Assembly (NCBI GenBank): GCA_032718475.1
Contig: JAUCBJ010008352.1
Location: 23,670-87,669 of the forward strand
From: Nemertoderma westbladi
Lineage: Eukaryota > Xenacoelomorpha > Nemertodermatida > Nemertodermatidae
DNA: 64,000 nucleotides
Reading direction: 5' to 3'
In this document: one piece after another, positions 21,367 through 33,900 of the stretch
Numbering within the stretch: position 1 is the stretch's first letter
Layout of the letters: each line of letters opens with the position of its first letter
Made by a program: the position numbers and the translations under genes
Notes under the pieces: generated by a model
What the model was told of the DNA's origin: nothing
What the model saw: only the letters and a program-made list of their open reading frames with translations
Database searches by the model: none

Positions 21367-24300
21367 CTATAGAGACCTCACCTCTTTAGGTACCTTACTT
21401 TCAGAAGTCTTCTCTCTAGACTGTTTTAGGAGTTGTAATCTTACCTCTCTGTTTAAGAATGACAGAAGGTCTGTCATGGTTGGATCTCTATGTTGTTGGT
21501 CCATCAAATAGAGAACCTTTTTGTCCCAGCGAGTACCTACTCCATCCTTTAGCAAAGTTGATGCTAAGGCTCCTACAACCATAGAATTCTGGTATTCATG
21601 AGACTTACCCAACCAGTCTAACTGTATACAGATTTCCTGAATCTCGTCGGAAAACTCTATAATCCTGCTGCTAAGAAACTTTCGGGGCGCCATTAATTTC
21701 GCATACAGATACCTAGCTATGTTAGTCCTATTACCATACCTGATGTTTAGCGTATCCCAAACTTGTCTTAATCCATCTGGATGTCCAATAAACTTTAACG
21801 CCATTAACTTGGGAGGTCCTTCCAAGCACTCGATGAGGAATCTAAGTTTCTCTCCGTTGGATAGTACATAGTTCTGTATGTTATCTTTATAATATTCATT
21901 AAAAGGTAACCATTTCATCTCATCTCCATTGAACTTGACGACCTCTCCTACCTTTACCGTTTGATGGGCTTCGGTTCTAGCCATTTGACGCGTAAAACTT
22001 TCTTGGGCCATCGTATTATTTAATATCGAGTTATCGGTATATAAATTTCTCGGATTATGATCAGGTCGATATGGAATATCATTATCAACAGGTTTATAAT
22101 TACCCTTAATAGGTTTACTATAGGAGTTTCTACTTCACTAGCAGTATAGATGCGTGTAGGCTCCACACCTTGCGCATGAAATACTTCAGACCTAACAGGT
22201 TGACACATTGTTACAGGTGGTGGTGGTATACCCTTTTGTATATTTACTAATTTATCGCATTCTAACGCGATACTCTGCTGCACTTCTTGCAACTCTAACC
22301 TACTCTCTCTTACTGTTCCCTTTAACTGCTGAACAGTCCCTTCCAACTCTCAGACCTGCTGGGAGGAACGTAAACGATGTTCCTCCAGTTGCCCGAGCAG
22401 GAGATCCATCCCTCGCCGTCCCTCATCCACCCACTCTACTGCCGAAGCGGGAGCCACCAACATAGTAGCGGGTAGACGAGGGACGACGTGCGACAAATTG
22501 TTGATGTCTTGCTCGGCGTCCTGGACCGGGATTGATTCAGGGGCTGTTCTACTGGGCATAGGTATTTTAGTACTGTGCAAAGGGAATTTAGAGTTAGGTT
22601 CCGGAAGTACAGGTTCTCTATCACAGAGGGAGTGGCTCCGAGAACAGGCCTAATTATTTCAGGCTCATCTACTATAGTAGGGAGTCTGTCTACTCTAATA
22701 ATTTGGTCAGTGATCTCTTGATTACCTAAGTCTACACTAGCCAGTTGCCTTCTCACCGCAGGAGGTAAATTAGGTAACTTCTGATGGTGTATCGTTCTTC
22801 TACGTCTGCTTGAACGAGATTTATTACCTCTACCTTCGGGATCTGTTGTATCACCCTCATCGGAGGAGGTAAATCCCTGTCTTCTGGGAGTAGATCGACT
22901 CAGTAACTGCATCTGAGTAGCTGTCCTTTGTTTCTTCAAGTAATCTTGTTTCGCCTGAAGGTTCTCCAGCACTAGTTGGGTAGTCGCTTCAGATGCCCTC
23001 AGTTCTGCTTCTGCCACTGCCGCCTTTCTTTCAGCTTCTGCAGCTAACGCCTTCCTCTCAGATTCTGCCGCTGCTGCTGCCTCTGCAGCTTTTCTTTCAG
23101 CCTCTGCAGCTGACACCTTCCTCTCAGATTCTGCCACTGCTGCTGCCTCTGCAGCTTTTCTTTCAGCCTCTGCATCTGACGCCTTCCTCTCAGATTCTGC
23201 TGCTGCTGCTGCTGCTGCTGCTGCCTTTCTTTCAGATTCCGCAGCTGCTGCTGACCTTCGGTCTTCTATTTGTCGTTTCTTTAATTGTTCTTCTTGATCC
23301 ATTGCTATGAGGATGCTTTCATCAAATTTAGCCTGCTCCGCGGCTAATATTTCTGCATCTAATGAGTCCAACACAAATTTGGCTCCCTCACTATTAGGAT
23401 GAAGTCCAGCTAGCTGTCTCCTTAGCTCTTTGTCACCTATAAATCGTTGATAGTCCGACAGATAGATGTCAATAGCATCCTTCTTCTGAGGTTTTTCGGA
23501 TGTAGCTTCGCCTTCCACTTGAGAAAAGGTAGCATCTGTTGATTCTCCGTGGGTCGCGCGCTCAGTTAGCTGAACTTTCCATTGTGTCGTTCCCTGGACT
23601 TTAAGACTCACCCGTTGGAACCAAGTCTTTACGGCTGCTTATAACGATATGTCTTGGCTTCTCTTCGAGGCTTCCTCAAAGGCTGAAAGGATTAGCCTGA
23701 TCCATAAGATTCGTTCTCGCACTTGATAAAGCAGCTCTCCCTGCTCTTGAGGTCCTTGACATTGTTGAAACAGGTGTTCCTCTAATCGCTCCAAAGAGCT
23801 GAAGAATCCCTGGACATATCCTGCTGCTGACCTCTTCCACACAGCTGGATCTCGAGTGTCTCTTACTACTCCCATCCTGTGTAAGTCCTCCCAGGCAGCT
23901 TCCGATAAGTTAAACGGGAGTCCGGGTCCGGGGAAGTTCCATTGCGCCTCGACAATAGACCTTAATTCCTCCATCGTGTAGCCCGCATAACTGTTCTTGG
24001 TCTATCGCTTACTTCTCGCCCAATCGATTTGATGTTCTTCCACAGTGATCAATACTCTAGGGAGTACGGCTCCAGGAAGAATTAGAAGTGGATCAGGATA
24101 AACCGCTTCTGCCATCCTTGCTCCAATCTCGGGTGTCAACTCTACAGTGTCTGAACTACTGGAGTTATCGGGCTGTTGAGAAATAAGTTCTCGGTTCGGG
24201 TGCTGCTGCTGTTTAACAGCTGCCTCTTGGTCCCGCTTGACTTGAGCCCTAGTGCCTATAATAGACTTATGGTGCTTTACTAGCCTACGGTCTGACACTA

Positions 24301-24433
24301 CTACTGTAGGGATGACCTTTCTTACAGTAGGAGGGGACTTGGACTTCGGTCTCAGATTTTCTATACTCCTATCTGTGTCACAGACGGTTCTTTCTAGGAG
24401 ACTATCTGACAGTGTTTGCTTTGTGTCAGCCAT
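21367..24433 (-). pseudogene. BEL/Pao-type gag, coiled coil plus DUF1759-like core, broken
   Basis: From ATG 24433 one frame reads to 22436 with a TAG at 24002 and a TAA at 23639. The middle segment (23.0-23.3 kb) has repeated A/E/K blocks such as SERKAAEAAAVAESERK, a long predicted coiled coil encoded by an imperfect tandem array. The frame then changes twice, near 22.4 kb and near 22.0 kb. 21367-22011 encodes a DUF1759-like core (VKFNGDEMKWLPFNEYYKDN, then ECLEGPPKLMALKFIGHPDG). No zinc knuckle, protease or RT follows, so the 3' part is lost. The same layout (coiled coil then gag core) occurs in the elements at 1-2955 and 42.9-49.1 kb. Confidence 0.75.
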
Positions 24434-24568
24434 GATATATATTGCAGTTGAATGCCTACTACTATAACGACAGTTAAAGTAAGTCTAGTAATTCAGTATC
24501 AACTGTAAGCCTAGTAATTAATTACCGATACCGTTACTCTGTGTAACGTGATATATGATATATATTAA

Positions 24569-24807
24569 AATACCGGTATACTTATAGGATATATAATTAT
24601 TACAGACTAGGATTAGTCACAGAATACCGGTATATAATTTCAGCCTAAATTTATATAAATGTATATAATAAGCCTACCGTGAATACCGGTATACACCTAT
24701 AGTATATATAAGTATTATTACAGACTAGGATTAATCACAGAATACCGGTATATAATTTCAGCCTAAATTTATATAATGTATATAATAAGCCTACTGTAAA
24801 TACCGGT
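24569..24807. repeat. Tandem duplication with ATACCGGTAT motifs, unit 114-117 bp
   Basis: Two near-identical units, each with two copies of the palindrome ATACCGGTAT and a conserved TTACAGACTAGGATTA segment, begin at 24569 and 24683. A third motif starts at 24800. The array lies upstream of the minus-strand gag start at 24433, so it could be part of that element's LTR or promoter. Confidence 0.75.
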
Positions 24808-26167
24808 AATGTCAATTATTTATAATAACTGAATTTCTGAATTTTAGGGTTACTTCCCTTTACTTTATTACTGTTATTAAGCAGTAGTTCAACTGATATT
24901 AAGACCTAATTGATGTATAACAGGCCTACTATTTTATAAATCGGTTTGAGTTGATTTATAATAAATCATGTACCCGTACAAGGGTTTTTGACAATGTTTG
25001 AAATAAATGTTATTATTTCTAGATAAGGAGTCACTACACAGAAGCTGTACGCTCTCAGTGGAGTGCTACTTGCTGGACACTAAAACGAATAATTCTACTT
25101 TACTAAGTTACTTATCACTACAAATTACTTACAATTACAGTTTGAGATTACAATCTCTAAATAAACAATAACAAGTTACACATACAATTTGTTATGGTAA
25201 TTTTACAAGAAATCTACAAACCAGCCTAACAAGGAGTTAGAATTTCTGGTTCTTACAAACTGACAGGAAACTACGGTATTTGAAAACAATAAAGCAGTAG
25301 TAAGTAAATTGCGTTGTCCAGATAAGAAAATACCACCGTCTGACGACTTATAGTCTTAGCTCTATAAGTACTACGTTATGTACCCGGAGTGTCCTTACCT
25401 AGAAGTTAATTACTGCAGCCAACCAGAGCTAACGTGCCTATTAACCACTTTACAACACAAATATACTGCCTACACACTAAATTACTTTCGGAAAGCACTG
25501 TACTCTAAACCCTAAATTAGGTACAAGTACTTATACAACAAATAACTAGCAGTTAAATATACTTGAACAGCCAAAAGAACCACGGTATCTGCTGGAGTGA
25601 CCGGAGCACAAAATCACCAGTCTTTACCTACGCCAAGCAGCCCTGGTGTAGTACCGGGGTTAATTTAACTATAACGGTATGTATAACAAGCACAATTACT
25701 GTAGGAATAAACTTGGGGAATTGGTGGTTGCGAATACTCGCATCGACTCTGAATAATAAATATTACGCTACCCGTGCAGACTATACAAACAAAATACAGA
25801 CCAAATGCTGGCAGACTACTGGCAAGCCTAAATAAACTACAGTATATGCAGACTCCGAAATGGTTAGTTAGTAGGCGTTCTAACCCAGTAGTACGACTTA
25901 TTCTTTCGGGGGGATTTACCTTACAACACTGGATGCCCCCACCTTCTTAACTAGCACTTTATCGGACAGACACTCTACACACACTGCAATCGCTTCAGAC
26001 CTAACAACAGTCAGACAACAATCCGGCCTACAAATTATTTATACAATCTGAGCTGGCTTACACGCCTTCTGCTCAATATTACACTTACAGATAAATAAAA
26101 CTGACAGAAATAAGTAAACCATACAAAGGAATAAGGGGTGATCGATCCCTAATCCCCTAACAGCCTA
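24808..26167. other. Non-coding, no gene recognised
   Basis: Moderately AT-rich, no homology recognised. Its position upstream of the gag pseudogene makes it a candidate 5' LTR, but there is no second copy in the window to confirm this. Confidence 0.3.
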
Positions 26168-26453
26168 CAATATACAATATTGAGCAGCTTGGTCTAGTGG
26201 TGACATTACTGTGCTTCCGATTAGGGAGCCCGGGTTCGATCCCTAGATGGGGCAGCTCTATTTGGGCACAGTGCTTTAAATGCTGCAGCCTAGCCCAACC
26301 CCGGCTTTCATCCTTCAGTGGTCAATAAATGGGAACCAAGGCAACTTGGGAAACAGAGTGGAAGGGTTTACTGTGGAAGATCACCCATGGTGGTGAACAG
26401 GCATTCCTTGGCTTAACGAGCCTAAAAGATTCTCCCATTCAATATACAATATT
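26168..26453 (+). mobile_element. tRNA-derived SINE with perfect 14-bp target-site duplication
   Basis: The insert (26182-26439, about 258 bp) starts with a tRNA-like head: A-box TTGGTCTAGTGGTGAC near 26188-26203 and B-box GGTTCGATCCC at 26233-26243. A non-tRNA body follows, including TCAATAAATGGGAACCAAGG. It is bounded by the identical 14-mers CAATATACAATATT at 26168-26181 and 26440-26453. The intact duplication implies a fairly recent insertion. It would be transcribed by RNA polymerase III and moved by a partner LINE. Confidence 0.85.
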
Positions 26454-26478
26454 TCTCAATCGAAATAATACTAAGTCA

Positions 26479-27045
26479 CAGTTGCTACCGGTAACCTGTT
26501 CCTCTCACCTGCAGTAATCAAGAAGATTGGGGGTTTTATGATTATTCATCGGTATTATCCAAATATATCAGCAATATACATCCATATAACAACAATTAAT
26601 AATAGAAGTAAAATAATGCAGTGAACAATCAGTATGTGTTACGTAATGCAAAGACCGTAAGTTAAATGCAGTTTTTGCAGTGTAGTTCTTCAGGTAGTTC
26701 TTCAGGTAATAGATTTACATTCCTATAATCAAAGCCTTCAGATGTTCTTAGGCCAAAGTCTGAAACTTCCAAAACAGAAGTAACAGAAGATTTCAAGCCG
26801 GTTCTTAGGCTCAGAAAGGTAAACAAAGAAACATAAAATGAAAATCGCTCTGATTGGCCGAATTAGGCAGAACAAAGAAAAGTTCCACGTTTACAGGAAA
26901 TCAGCTGACAGATTTCGTCATCTGAGCTCCAATCTTTTAGAGTATTATGCGCATTGCGGCAAAAATGACTTGTTATGTCCGCAAAAGCACCTACAGTGCG
27001 CATTGCGTGGAAAAATGACTTGTTATGTCCGCAAAAGCTTTTACA
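26479..27045. repeat. Dispersed repeat copy 2 (567 bp), paired with 14432-15021
   Basis: Near-identical to 14432-15021. Near its end it carries a doublet of a segment containing AATGACTTGTTATGTCCGCAA, which the other copy has partly lost. It is followed by a 16-nt poly-C tract at 27076-27091. Confidence 0.85.
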
Positions 27046-28322
27046 GTTAGTGTCTGCAATGGGGGATCGATTCGACCCCCCCCCCCCCCCCTCTCCCCTT
27101 AATATCTCGGCCCCGTTTCGGTCAATCGTCATGAAATTTGGTACATATATACTATGATATATACACTACAAGTTTATGAAGTGGTAACACCTAGATACTG
27201 TCGGTTCGTGAGTTTTGGCTGTCTGGCTGTCTGTCTGTTGTCTGTTCTTTTGGATGTACATAATACGTAAATATTTTATCATGGCTTAGTTTCATTCAAC
27301 AACATACTCACCCTTTGTGGATAATGTTTTCTTTACCAACGAATGACGCTCTGGTCTGCCAGTCTGTACGTCTGTTCAACTTTGTCTGTCTGCTTGTCTG
27401 TCAATTAGAATTACAGTAATGCTTGTAAAGTTCTATATAATTTTGGAAACAAACACAATATAATTTCAATAATTAGATATTATTGATTTACTCATATGAA
27501 TTTTATGCTTGTTGATGAGTGCAGCATTTACCTTATATAATGAACAGACAGACCGACAACAAGACAGACAGACATACTGACAAAGAGACAGACTTACAAT
27601 AAATTACAGACACAACAGACGTCATAAAATGTCTGTTTGAAACAATTGTATGTTCTTATACTGCAATTTAGTAGATAAATGTACTTGACTAAAATAGAAA
27701 GACTGATCGACAAACAGACAGACTGACAGACAGACAGACAGACATGATTGTCTGTCTATATTTTTAAAAATCATGTCCGATCGGTAGTGAAACTACTGCC
27801 TGCATATGAGGAAATTATCACAAAATTTCAGCCCCTCAAGTCTTATCAGTTTTTCACAGCACCAACGCACACACTAACTAACAAACAGACAGACAGATAT
27901 AAATTAATTTGCTGTCCACCACTTGTATTCTCACAGCACAAGGTTGAGTATAGGTTGATCCTGCCGGTGGAAACTGTGCCCAGCAAGCATCAGGCGGCGT
28001 CTCTGCAGGGTGATGCTGGGTTGTGACAATGATATGTTACCATAGTTGTATAACACACCATTGCTTATTTGTGCGTCATATGCAACGTTATGCAATTTAT
28101 ACAATTTATCCTTTAAAAGTCTTGATTTAGTGGTATAATTTTATGTCTCATCATTTTATCATTTCATTGTATCATATACATACAATCTAAAATGAGCAGA
28201 GAAACTGACAGACAGTCAGTCAGTCAGACCGACAGACAGGGTGTTATACTGATATGAATTTTATATTTCATTGATAATTGTAGCATACCAGAGAAACAGA
28301 CAGACGGCGGACAAACGGACAT

Positions 28323-28361
<39 letters not shown>

Positions 28362-28460
28362 TAAACGTCGTATAAATTTCAAAGACCTCACACGTTATAA
28401 AATATCTCAAGTACCAATATCGACAGATCGACCAACACACGGAAGGACGGACAACGGTTG
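27046..28460. repeat. Poly-C tract and periodic GACA / GTCT microsatellite islands
   Basis: Poly-C (16 nt) at 27076-27091. Short islands of (GTCT)n occur at 27217-27405, and islands of (GACA)n on the same strand at 27545-27600, 27705-27745, 27885, 28200-28240 and 28310-28365. They are separated by 100-200 bp of AT-rich sequence, and the switch of strand gives an inverted arrangement. No coding sequence seen; the stretch 28460-29590 is AT-rich and unassigned. Confidence 0.7.
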
Positions 28461-29774
28461 AAAAAAATAAAAAAACTACATATACAATACTGTACGGTAA
28501 GCAGTATTGCTGTATTATAGAATACTGAATTCATGATTTAGAGAGTTGCTCGGACATTTTGCGTGTTGTCCCCAGACGCTCTGATTAACTGTTGTTAATT
28601 ACTTTTAGGACTGCGATATACTATTATTCACATTCTTTGTGGCCATTTTTGACAATGTTCAACCATTCGTTCACTGTGGCTGATTGTTTTCACCGTTTTT
28701 AGGTGTTGTCACAAATTCCACCTATCCCGACTGATATTCCAGAACGTTAATCAAATAATTAAACCAAAAATTTGATTAAACTAGCTTCTTGAGTAAAATA
28801 TCATACAACTTAATTAACATTTTAATGCTAAATTTATTAATAATTACCAACGTAATTACTTAGAATATATAATGAGAAATAATTTAATATTATTTGTTAT
28901 TAATCAGCAACAAATCAATAAAGATTATTGTTGGTAAATCGTCACCACATCAAATATTGCATAACACTTAATACAGAAAGTAGTGACAAAAATCCTATTA
29001 TTATTATTATTATTTTAATTCAGCTAAAAATGCCATATCTAAAAAATAAAACAAAATAGAGTAACTAATTAAAATCACCAAAATAGGTATAAATATGATT
29101 GAAAATGAATTTAAATAAAATAAATATATATAAAGATAAAAGCAGATGCAATAGGCTAAAAATACAATTAACTTTAGGCACGACTCATTCTATTAAAAGT
29201 AGTAAAAATTGTAGATACATGACGACAACAGCACGAATCATTGAAACTATTATATTGGTTGACTGGTCTACTCTTCTACTGTATATAGACTAACTAGGGA
29301 CAACGATTTCTCTAATGGATCTAATGTTGTAATTTAAAAGCATCGTGCTTGCGTTCTTTATGGTCTCTGTTTCACAATTATATAATTTAATGCCAAATAA
29401 AGATCTCACGGCTCTGTGTAGACCGACACGTCAATTCGGGAATTCATTGGTGATTGTCTGTGTGTGTAATCATGCCTATGCAGCTACTACTGGTGTAGGC
29501 TATGCTAGCACTCTGTCTCTGACTGCCTGACTGTGGACTGAATGTACGAACTTTGAACTCTATAACTTACCCCATCGCCTCATCTTCACACGGCCGTATT
29601 TAACTTACGACTCAAGTAAATTTGGCTGCACAGGAAATTCCCGTTATCATAACAACCCAACCTACCGGCCTAGTCTACCGGTACTACCATACGCGCCGGC
29701 GCCGGAACCATGTCGTCGCAAATACATAAAATCGAGGCCCTAATTGAGCGGAAATTTGCTGCACTTGAAAATGA

Positions 29775-30494
29775 CATCCGAGTCCGAGTCGGCTGTCCGA
29801 GTCGAATTATGATTTGCAACAGTATATACGTAGAAACTGTGTTCTATTTCACGGGATCCCTGAATCTTCCTTCCATAATGATTGGATAAAGATCGTAGAA
29901 TTACTGACATGCATCGGGATAAATCCTGATGTAATCGACGTTGTACATCGGCTCGGGAAATACTTCCCGGCAACGGCACACGGCACTAGCTCGGGTTCCT
30001 CCGCTTCTAATAGTCCCTCAGGTGGGCCCAATACGACGCAGGGTAAAGTAAGACCAGTCATTGTTCGCTTTCTTGGTCATTCGACTCGCTATGCAATTTT
30101 CGGAAAGCGTAAGGAGTTTCCGAAGGGGATTTACGTTAGCGACCACCTGACTCCGGCGAGGGCTGAAATTCTACGAGAAGCTAAGTCACACAAACGGGCG
30201 GGTCGGATTCATGCTGCGTACTCGATAAATGGCGTAATAAACATCCGTGTCAAAGAAGGACCTGATGCTGGTAGTCGACCTCACGTTGTTCGCAGCATTA
30301 AAGATATCACTTCTCTCCTGGCTGCCGGTACGGGTAATCCAATTTCCGTTTCTGATAATGCCGAAACCAATTCCATAAATCGGGAGTTTCTTGGAGTTTC
30401 CACTCGTTCTCGGAAGACTAACAGCACCATTGTAAGTACCAGCACTGGGACGAGTAACGGGTTCGATGTATTGACGGACGATTGTGATCAGTGA
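29775..30494 (+). CDS. LINE ORF1 (RNA-binding chaperone-like), 5' frameshifted
   Basis: The open frame contains YDLQQYIRRNCVLFHGIPES, then ELLTCIGINPDVIDVVHRLG, RPVIVRFLG and the tail LTPARAEILREAKSHKR. This is the RRM-like and C-terminal layout of L1/CR1-type ORF1 proteins, which coat LINE RNA. An ATG at 29710 opens a matching coiled-coil-like start (MSSQIHKIEALIERKFAALE) in another frame. The shift falls in a CCGAGTC direct repeat near 29780-29802, so an indel probably broke the frame. ORF2 begins 489 bp downstream on the same strand. Confidence 0.8.
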   Translation, partial: HPSPSRLSESNYDLQQYIRRNCVLFHGIPESSFHNDWIKIVELLTCIGINPDVIDVVHRLGKYFPATAHGTSSGSSASNSPSGGPNTTQGKVRPVIVRFLGHSTRYAIFGKRKEFPKGIYVSDHLTPARAEILREAKSHKRAGRIHAAYSINGVINIRVKEGPDAGSRPHVVRSIKDITSLLAAGTGNPISVSDNAETNSINREFLGVSTRSRKTNSTIVSTSTGTSNGFDVLTDDCDQ

Positions 30495-30983
30495 ATTCAG
30501 ACTGAGTGAGTAATTATCTGTACGATCAAGTGAACCTAACATATTTACTCCTGTAAGAGCCCTTTAAATACGGTAGGCCTATATATATCCTATAAATATC
30601 GTGAATTGCAGAAGAGCTTCCATGTCTTACTATATTTTTTAGAATCTTGTCAGAAAATTATGTCATCAGGGAGCTATTTACTATTTTTTTTCTTTTTTTT
30701 TTTGTAATTTAGTACCAGCTTTTGCGCTATTTACTATTACTTGGATGCATAATGGGGAAATTTTAAAGTACTACGTATCGTGTGCATTCAGTCCGATATC
30801 GCTTTATAAATTACATTTATAATTGGCTGGAGACAGTGGGCTGGCAGGTGGCCATTCCAATAGCGCCAATTCCTAACAACGTAAGAATCTTGTATTGTTC
30901 TATGTGTGTGTACGTACACATATTAACCGACTTGTAGGTACTGTAGTGTTAGTAGGATCTATAGAACTACATTATATATATCT

Positions 30984-33900
30984 ATGTCAGTAAAAGTAAA
31001 CCCTAATAACCAACAACCGAATATCAACCTAACACCTGATTCATGCTCACTATGTTTTAGTTGTTTTTCTTATAAGGACCTAAACCGATTCTATTGTTCT
31101 ATTTGCGAATGTAATTTTCATTTACAATGTGGAACTTGTATGTCTCTGGATGATGCCTATCATAATTTATCATCCACTAATTATGGGGCTTTGTATTGTA
31201 TATTTTGTTACAGCTCCATTTTCCCCTTTTTTAATGTACCAAGCACGGATAGTGATGTATTTCACAGTACGAATAATGTAGATAATATACTTGAATCTGG
31301 CAACTTTTTTGCTGACATTGACCCTGATGATAACTTAGTTGACGCCAGTATACCTGGTGGCTATTATGACCAAGACCTCTTTAATAATAAATTTGGTGAC
31401 ACGGAAAAAAATATATCGTTGATGCATTTAAATTGCCGAAGTTTGGCAACAAATATACGGGATATATCCGAATATATCGCGGGTCTAGATAGTCAATTCG
31501 ATGTACTGGCTTTTACTGAGACGTTCTCTAAGGACGATAATCGAATTAAATTGCTAAATATTGACGGTTACAATGACCCAATATTTGACCATCGCGATTC
31601 AGGGGAAGCTCGTGGTGGTTGTGCCATTTACATTAAGAAGGGTTTATCTTTTACACCAAGACCAGATTTAAAAATTCCGGGGCATGATAATTTATGGGTT
31701 GAATTACCTTATACGACAAGTAAGAAAACCCTGATTGTGGGATGTATATATAGATCAGAGAAACTTTTTCCATACGATATATTTATGCAGAAACTCGATG
31801 ACACCCTAACTAAACTTAGTAAAAAAAATAATGATATTTTAATTTGCGGTGACACTAATATAAATCTGCTGAAACAAAGTGACCGATCTCAAACCTACAA
31901 AGACCTACTATCTTCTTTTGGTTATAAGCAACTAATTACTGAGGCCACACGTATATACAAAAACAGTAAATCTCTTATTGATCACATTGCCACTAATATT
32001 GGTGCCCAAGTAATCCACAGCGGAGTATTTCTAACGCAAATTGGAACAAGTGATCACTATCCAATTTTCTGTCTTATTAAAGATTACTCGAATTACTTTT
32101 CACAAGATAAACACTACGGTTACGATTATAGTGCCTTTGATTCAGCAGCTTTTTTAAAAGATTTAAGAAATCCTAATACATGGACATACCGCAATGAATC
32201 TATACACACATCAGATATGTTCAATACCTTCAATGACAATTTTACTAAAATTTGTAACTATCACCTTCCTCTAAAAGAGCTTAAATATAAGAATGCGACC
32301 CCGCGCAGGCCATGGATAAGTACTGGGATATTAAAGTCAATTTATATAAAGAATAAATTATACATAAAATATTTGAAAAAACCAACTTCAGCCAATCTTG
32401 AAATATATAAACGGTATCGCAACAAGCTCACCTACATTCTGAGGTTGGCTGAGAAGCGGTATTATGAAACTAGATTTAGACAATGTGGTGGAAATATAAA
32501 AAGGACATGGCGAGTCATTAATTCTGTAATAACGGGCCGCTCAAAATCGAATAGGCCACAGAAACTGATAGTAGAAAATAATAATACAAAATGTGATATA
32601 ATAGATCCCCAAAGTATTGCTAATTCATTCAATAGTTTTTTCGCTAATATTGGGAAGCAATTGGATGTAAAAATCCCGGTATCCAGATTGAATCCATTAA
32701 GTTTCATTCCCAGACGTTGCTCAGTATCTTCGTCTTTCGCACTAATTGAAACTTCATCGGCTGAGATACAGTATCATATTTTGAACCTTAGTGAATCCAG
32801 TGCGACTAATGATACCTTTCCGTGCAAATTAGTTAGAATGTACTACAGGGAATTATCATGTCATCTTGAATACCTAATAAATATTTCATTTCGATTTTCA
32901 TCATTCCCTGACCAACTCAAACAAGCACGTGTAATACCAGTATTTAAAAAGGGCGAGCCAACTGATAGAGGTAACTATAGACCGGTATCAATTTTGCCTT
33001 TATTTAGCAAGATATACGAGAAAATTATATATGACCAGCTACTGTCCTTTTTTGGGAGAAACAACATTCTAAATCCGAAACAGTTCGGATTCCGTAAATC
33101 TCACAGCACTTTTCACGCAATTTTAGAAATTACTGAAAAAATCAGAGAAACTCTGGATAGTAGTGAATCAGCTTGTGGCGTGTTTGTAGATTTAAAAAAA
33201 GCATTCGATACGATAAACCATCGTATTCTTCTCGATAAACTGAACTGTTATGGAATTAGAGGGAGGCCTCTCGAGTTAATAAAAAACTACTTATCAAATA
33301 GAACTCAACATGTTGCATTTGGCTCACTTAGTTCAGGCAGTCTTAAAATTAGTTGCGGTGTGCCACAGGGTTCAATTCTAGGTCCGTTATTTTTCCTCAT
33401 ATACATAAATGACCTACCGCAAGCAACATCCTTGACCACTGTGTTATTTGCTGATGATACTAGTTTTATTTATAGTTCTAAGTCGGATGCTGAAATACAA
33501 CATAAACTTTGCTCTGAATTAACCGGTATTAGTTATTGGCTCATATCAAATAGATTATCCTTAAATCTGTCTAAGACGGAGTATGTAATTTTCACGAATA
33601 AACAAAATTATAATATTAACATATCAGTAGATAACACCGTTTTAAAGGAAGTATGTGCAGTAAAATACCTAGGTATTTTTATTGACAACCATCTGTCTTG
33701 GAATTCACAAGTGAAACATGTATTAAGTAAAATCTCTAAGGTTTCTGGTATTTTTTACAAATTAAGATATATTTTCCCTCTACATGTACTAAAACTTCTT
33801 TATTTCTCGCTTGTACACCCCTACATTCAATACGGCCTAATCTGCTGGGGTTCTGCTGGTGTGTCTAAAATTGAAAAAATTCGAGTGAAAATAAATAAAA

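Noticed and set aside
27954-27970. GGTTGATCCTGCC, identical to the start of small-subunit rRNA genes
   Set aside because: Only 13 bases match; the following sequence does not continue as rRNA, so this is chance.
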